Assembly: GCA_022565655.1 (NCBI GenBank)
Contig: JAIUMG010000040.1
Location: 1-14,849, forward strand
Length of the DNA stretch: 14,849 nt
Reading direction: 5' to 3'
Source of the DNA: Alkalimonas sp.
GTDB taxonomy: Bacteria; Pseudomonadota; Gammaproteobacteria; Enterobacterales; Alteromonadaceae
Shown: positions 12,246 through 14,849 of the stretch, piece after piece
Layout: every line of letters begins with the position of its first letter
How positions within the stretch are numbered: the first letter of the stretch is position 1
Translations under genes and position numbers: made by a program
Notes under the pieces: generated by a model
Seen by the model: the letters and a program-made list of their open reading frames with translations, nothing else
Told to the model about the DNA's origin: nothing
The model's database searches: none

Positions 12246-12962
12246 TTATTCAATCAAATCTTGCGGAATACTACTTCGTAAACCCGCCCATACTTTGCCA
12301 CTTTCCCAACCATATTTACGAACCAAAGCCACCACATCATCATGACGCCCAGCCTCAGCATAATTGCTTAAATCACTGTAATAACGGCGGGCAAGTTCGC
12401 GGGCCTCGGCACTGGAAAAGTAAAAACGGGCAATTTTAGTATAGAGGCCACGAAAACCATTCAGGATCAGCACGTAAATGGCATTAGAGGAGTTTAAAGC
12501 CAGCTCATGATTCAGGTTGTAATCAAAATCAGCAAAAGCATCCGCTGTATCGGGCAATGCATCAGCTCCGGCAAAAGCAGCCATAGCTTGTTCACGATGT
12601 GTTTTAATGGCACCACGAATATAAATAGCACTGATATTGGTACGGGCGGATAACAACTGATCGACCAGGTCTGGCATCCTGTCCTGATCCAAACGCGCCA
12701 GTGTTTCCAAAATGTTTAAGCCGGATGTTTCCCAGAAATTGTTGACCTTGGTTGGTTTACCATGCTGAATGGTTAACCAGCCATCACGAGCCAGACGCTG
12801 CAGCACTTCACGCAACGTGGTTCGGGTTACACCAATCAGTTCAGACAATTCCCGCTCAGCTGGCAAAATGGAACCTGGTGCAAATTTACCATTCCATATG
12901 GAGTCAACAATATATTCTTCTGCAAAACCAGCAGGGCTTTGGGCTTTGATTAAATTGGTCAT
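12246..12962 (-). CDS. fadR: Fatty acid metabolism transcriptional regulator FadR
   Basis: A 238-residue GntR-family regulator that represses beta-oxidation genes, activates unsaturated fatty acid synthesis genes and releases DNA on binding long-chain acyl-CoA. Residues ~8-75 form the winged helix and are almost identical to E. coli FadR as I remember it ('KAQSPAGFAEEYI', 'LPAERELSELIGVTRTTL', 'QRLARDGWLTIQHGKPTKVNNFWET'). They include the DNA-contacting equivalents R37, R47, R51 and H67. Residues ~80-230 are the all-helical acyl-CoA-binding domain ('GLNILETLARLDQDRMPDLVDQLLSARTNIS', 'NAIYVLILNGFRGLYTKIARFYF'), which is more diverged. Length is typical. It is divergent from dsbB. A candidate FadR box overlaps its own -10 region, suggesting autoregulation. 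A strong terminator follows. Confidence 0.97.
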   Translation of the reverse strand: MTNLIKAQSPAGFAEEYIVDSIWNGKFAPGSILPAERELSELIGVTRTTLREVLQRLARDGWLTIQHGKPTKVNNFWETSGLNILETLARLDQDRMPDLVDQLLSARTNISAIYIRGAIKTHREQAMAAFAGADALPDTADAFADFDYNLNHELALNSSNAIYVLILNGFRGLYTKIARFYFSSAEARELARRYYSDLSNYAEAGRHDDVVALVRKYGWESGKVWAGLRSSIPQDLIE

Positions 12963-13001
12963 CCAGCGAGGTCCATTTTACAGAGGTTAGTAGTCAATGG
13001 G

Positions 13002-13018
13002 GACTGATTGTACCAGAG
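13002..13018 (-). promoter_or_regulatory. Candidate FadR operator over the fadR -10 box
   Basis: The minus strand reads CTCTGGTACAATCAGTC. From memory, the E. coli fadB FadR site is ATCTGGTACGACCAGAT; 12 of 17 positions agree, including the block TCTGGTAC and the distal CAG. The DNA-contacting residues of this FadR are conserved, so an E. coli-like operator is expected. Position over the -10 implies autorepression (inference). Confidence 0.55.
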
Positions 13019-13034
13019 AAACGTTACTTCACAA
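13007..13034 (-). promoter_or_regulatory. Predicted fadR promoter
   Basis: On the minus strand, -35 TTGTGA (complement of 13029-13034), 16-base spacer, -10 TACAAT (complement of 13007-13012). The 5' leader would be about 40 bases. Confidence 0.5.
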
Positions 13035-13049
13035 GTGTTGCAACAAATT

Positions 13050-13065
13050 TGGTCGTCGATGACCA
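13050..13065. repeat. Imperfect palindrome in the fadR-dsbB divergent region
   Basis: TGGTCGTCGATGACCA is a 16-bp palindrome with one mismatched pair (7 of 8 pairs match). It holds TGGTC and GACCA half-sites like those of FadR, but they are 6 bases apart instead of one, so it is not a standard FadR box. It lies between the two divergent promoters and may bind a regulator of either gene. Confidence 0.4.
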
Positions 13066-13073
13066 CTGGAGTT

Positions 13074-13108
13074 GTAACTACCTGATCGATCGAATACAGT
13101 AACTACCT
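13074..13108 (+). repeat. Direct repeat GTAACTACCT upstream of dsbB
   Basis: The decamer GTAACTACCT occurs at 13074-13083 and 13099-13108, with starts 25 bases apart. GATCGATC (13084-13091) lies between them. The second copy covers the -35 position relative to a -10-like TAAAAT at 13121-13126, which would be the dsbB promoter. Paired activator sites are therefore possible, but no known regulator was recognised. Confidence 0.45.
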
Positions 13109-13138
13109 AATGTATCAACTTAAAATGTAACCGGGTGA

Positions 13139-13678
13139 ATGATGTTCGAGTGGCTGAAAAAAAGTTCTAAACAACGCTGGCCCTGGCTGATGTTGTTTCT
13201 GACCGCTTTATCGCTTGAGTTAGCTGCACTTTACTTTCAGTATGGCCTCGACTTAGAGCCATGCATTCAGTGTGTCTATATCCGGGCTGCCGTTGCCGGT
13301 ATTATGCTGGCTGCTTTACTCGGCTTGATGGCTCCAGCAAACATGCTGTTACGCTGGCTTGGTTTACTCGGTTGGCTAGCTAGTAGTATTTACGGTTTTA
13401 TAGCTGCACGTCAGCTGGTGGATATTGAGCACATCATTGCCGATGGTGGCTTTTATTCCTGCCAGTTGTTTGCAGAGTTTCCAAGTTGGTTACCACTGGA
13501 TCAATGGCTGCCAGCGATTTTTGAACCCACCGGGCCTTGTGGTGAAATTGACTGGTCATTTGCCGGCGCTTCAATGGCCAGCTGGATGCAATGGATCTTT
13601 ATTGCTTATGGTACGGTTGCGGTGCTGGTACTGTTAAGTCAATGGGTTCGGATCAATCCGAACCCATACCATGGCTGA
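13139..13678 (+). CDS. dsbB: Disulfide bond formation protein B
   Basis: A 179-residue inner-membrane quinone reductase that reoxidises periplasmic DsbA and passes the electrons to ubiquinone or menaquinone. Four membrane segments are visible (about residues 15-33, 46-64, 70-90 and 146-166). Both redox pairs are present: C42-C45 as 'CIQC' in the first periplasmic loop, and C108 ('FYSCQLF') with C134 ('GPCGEI') in the second. R49 matches the quinone-contacting arginine of E. coli DsbB. 'FAEFPSWLPLDQWLP' is a family signature. Two adjacent ATG codons (13139, 13142) are possible starts; the second aligns better with E. coli DsbB and is better spaced from GGGTG (13133-13137). It is divergent from fadR without an intervening nhaB. 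Its stop codon abuts that of fklB. Confidence 0.95.
   Translation: MMFEWLKKSSKQRWPWLMLFLTALSLELAALYFQYGLDLEPCIQCVYIRAAVAGIMLAALLGLMAPANMLLRWLGLLGWLASSIYGFIAARQLVDIEHIIADGGFYSCQLFAEFPSWLPLDQWLPAIFEPTGPCGEIDWSFAGASMASWMQWIFIAYGTVAVLVLLSQWVRINPNPYHG
13642..13667. terminator. Palindrome inside the 3' end of dsbB, possible shared terminator
   Basis: ATGGGTTCGGAT (13642-13653) and ATCCGAACCCAT (13656-13667) are perfect 12-bp inverted copies around CA. They fall within the last codons of dsbB (encoding about 'WVRINPNPY'), 9 bases before its stop. The converging fklB stop follows with no gap, so an intragenic hairpin is the only visible structure that could end both transcripts. No T tract follows on either strand. 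Confidence 0.55.
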
Positions 13679-14296
13679 TTATTCAACAATCGCCAACAGT
13701 TCTACATCAAAGACTAAAGCACTGAATGGGGGAATGGCATGGCCTGCCCCCCGCTCGCCATAGGCCAGCGTATGTGGGACATACAAGCGGTATTTGGCTC
13801 CCACAGGCATCATTTGTAACGCCTCAGTCCAGCCTGCAATTACACCTGACACAGGGAACTCAGCTGGCTCGCCACGCTGATAAGAGCTGTCAAACACAGT
13901 GCCATCGATCAAGGTACCGTGATAGTGCGTACGAACAGTAGAACTGACTGATGGTTTGGCACCATCACCAGCCGCCAGTACTTCATACTGCAAGCCAGAC
14001 TCAGTAACCGTGACTTCTGCGCGCTTGGCATTTTCAGCCAGGAACTCATCACCCTTCTTCGCTTCTACTTTGGCATTTTCTGCCTGAGCTTGCTGCATGC
14101 GTTGGCTGATTTCAGTGAAAGCAGCACGAATGAGCTCTTCCGAGACGGCAGGTTCTTCTCCTTGATACGCGGCGGTTAAACCGGCAGCGACCGCAGAAAT
14201 ATCCAATCCGTCAAACGGATTGTCAGCCAATTGCTGACCCATTTGTAAACCAATACCGTAGCTGGCATGTTGCTCAAGACTTGTATATTCAGACAT
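13679..14296 (-). CDS. fklB: FKBP-type peptidyl-prolyl cis-trans isomerase FklB
   Basis: A 205-residue proline isomerase/chaperone of the FKBP22 (FklB) type. The N-terminal helical dimerisation domain (~1-95) begins 'MSEYTSLEQHASYGIGLQMGQQLADNPFDGLD', close to the E. coli FklB start. A long charged helix leads to the FKBP domain (~110-205) with 'HYHGTLIDGTVFDSSYQRGEPAEFPVSGVIAGWTEALQMMPVG' and 'AYGERGAGHAIPPFSALVFDVELL'. The active-site aromatic and acidic residues of FKBPs (Y, F-D, I-W, Y) are present. There is no signal peptide, so it is probably cytoplasmic. The frame stays open upstream to 14527, but the ATG at 14294-14296 gives the family N-terminus, and the longer version would overlap yfcL. 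It has its own predicted promoter and lies downstream of yfcL on the same strand. Confidence 0.95.
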   Translation of the reverse strand: MSEYTSLEQHASYGIGLQMGQQLADNPFDGLDISAVAAGLTAAYQGEEPAVSEELIRAAFTEISQRMQQAQAENAKVEAKKGDEFLAENAKRAEVTVTESGLQYEVLAAGDGAKPSVSSTVRTHYHGTLIDGTVFDSSYQRGEPAEFPVSGVIAGWTEALQMMPVGAKYRLYVPHTLAYGERGAGHAIPPFSALVFDVELLAIVE

Positions 14297-14341
14297 AAAA
14301 CTCACTTTGTAATTGGCGCTGACTGGCAGCGGTGAACTGTT

Positions 14342-14370
14342 ATAGTAACCTAAAGTAAAGCGGCTGTCAG
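14342..14370 (-). promoter_or_regulatory. Predicted fklB promoter
   Basis: On the minus strand, -35 CTGACA (complement of 14365-14370, five of six matches, overlapping the yfcL stop codon), 17-base spacer, -10 TACTAT (complement of 14342-14347). TATAAC three bases further on is an alternative -10. Confidence 0.45.
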
Positions 14371-14648
14371 GCCGGTAATTGTTGTAACTGTTGCCATAAT
14401 TGTTGAACCAGCAACTGATCAGGCTCGCTAAGCTCACCATTTGCAATCGCCTGAGATAAGCTATCATTGACTTGGGCCAGTACCTCTGGCTTGGCAAAGG
14501 GCGCTGCCGCAACTTCCAGAGTGCCAACCGCTAAATCGAAATGCCCGCGTAAATAGCCAGCAGCAAATAACTCATCATCAGTCGCCGTTGGGATCATCTG
14601 ATCAAGATAACCGGATACTTCATCTACAAACTGATCGGATTGACTCAT
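14367..14648 (-). CDS. yfcL: YfcL family protein
   Basis: A small 93-residue protein matching the YfcL family of gammaproteobacteria, function unknown. The signature 'ATDDELFAAGYLRGHFDLAVGTLE' (residues ~21-45) is nearly the same as in E. coli YfcL, and the 'LSQAIANGELSEPDQLLVQQLWQQL' tail also fits. It looks soluble and helical, with no signal peptide. Its ATG overlaps the stop codon of the upstream gene in ATGA, and AGGAG lies just before it, so it is translationally coupled to the ATP-NAD kinase-family gene. A glutamine/leucine-rich C-terminus ('LWQQLQQLPA') closes the protein. Confidence 0.88.
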   Translation of the reverse strand: MSQSDQFVDEVSGYLDQMIPTATDDELFAAGYLRGHFDLAVGTLEVAAAPFAKPEVLAQVNDSLSQAIANGELSEPDQLLVQQLWQQLQQLPA

Positions 14649-14849
14649 TCTCGCTCCTGTTCGCCTAATCGATACATCACATAATCATTGTAGCCAGTAA
14701 GAACCGGCATTAAGCCCTGCAGCTGCTGATCCAGTTCAACATCCCCAGTATCTGCCAGCAGTGGCCGCCCGGCCAGTTGCTGTAGTTTAGTTTTCGTCGC
14801 AATAAGCCAGATGTGTTCCCGACCAATGGCGCGGATCACCGCAGGAGAC
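14645..14849 (-). CDS. ATP-NAD kinase family protein, C-terminal fragment (cut by window edge)
   Basis: The last ~68 residues of a gene entering from the right edge, in frame up to base 14848 ('SPAVIRAIGREHIWLIATKTKLQQLAGRPLLADTGDVELDQQLQGLMPVLTGYNDYVMYRLG'). This resembles the C-terminus of the stand-alone ATP-NAD kinase-like family (COG3199), with 'I.ATK.KL..L.GRPLLvDTGD..LD..L.G...VLTGY'. Full members are about 350-370 residues and are thought to bind nucleotides and polyphosphate or ATP, but the catalytic 'GGDGT' region is outside the window. The assignment rests on memory of this C-terminal pattern. Its stop overlaps the yfcL start by four bases (ATGA). Confidence 0.65.
   Translation of the reverse strand, partial: SPAVIRAIGREHIWLIATKTKLQQLAGRPLLADTGDVELDQQLQGLMPVLTGYNDYVMYRLGEQERE

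Noticed and set aside
14297..14527. N-terminal extension of FklB by 77 codons
   Set aside because: The extension lies over yfcL in another frame, and the FklB family N-terminus begins exactly at the ATG at 14296.

Overview
The window reads as a chromosomal stretch of a gammaproteobacterium, most likely from the Alteromonadales/Rheinheimera-Alishewanella-Shewanella neighbourhood. This is inference from gene content: an E. coli-like FadR whose DNA-binding domain is almost unchanged, DsbB, FklB, YfcL, an S9 exported peptidase, AzoR, fermentative D-lactate dehydrogenase and a RES-Xre toxin-antitoxin pair. Base composition looks even, and I see no insertion sequence, tRNA, rRNA or CRISPR array.

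Layout, left to right. (1) The end of a 3-oxoacid CoA-transferase operon (subunits A, cut by the window edge, and B), closed by a clear terminator. (2) A compact RES-Xre toxin-antitoxin operon with its own extended -10 promoter and palindromic candidate operator. (3) A leftward beta-hydroxyacid dehydrogenase, divergent from a Cys-type glutathione peroxidase that is followed by ldhA. (4) A 126-bp composite palindromic element after ldhA, then a leftward, exported 826-residue S9 (prolyl oligopeptidase/DPP-IV-like) peptidase and leftward azoR. (5) A rightward ECF sigma factor and overlapping ChrR-type zinc anti-sigma factor, divergent from azoR. (6) A leftward 754-residue protein that joins a cysteine desulfurase, an ETHE1-like persulfide dioxygenase and a rhodanese in one chain, with a palindromic candidate operator at its promoter. 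(7) Leftward fadR, with a FadR-like operator over its own -10 box, divergent from dsbB. (8) A leftward cluster: the end of an ATP-NAD kinase-family gene, yfcL and fklB. It meets dsbB stop-to-stop.

The most notable object is the three-domain sulfur enzyme at 9837-12101. Every expected catalytic residue can be seen: PLP lysine K219 and persulfide cysteine C345; iron ligands H469, H520 and D547; rhodanese cysteine C722. Its parts could form a cysteine-to-persulfide-to-sulfite or thiosulfate relay in one polypeptide. Several genes deal with redox or thiol chemistry (glutathione peroxidase, AzoR, sigma-ChrR, the sulfur fusion, DsbB), but they lie in separate transcription units and I see no shared regulatory site linking them.
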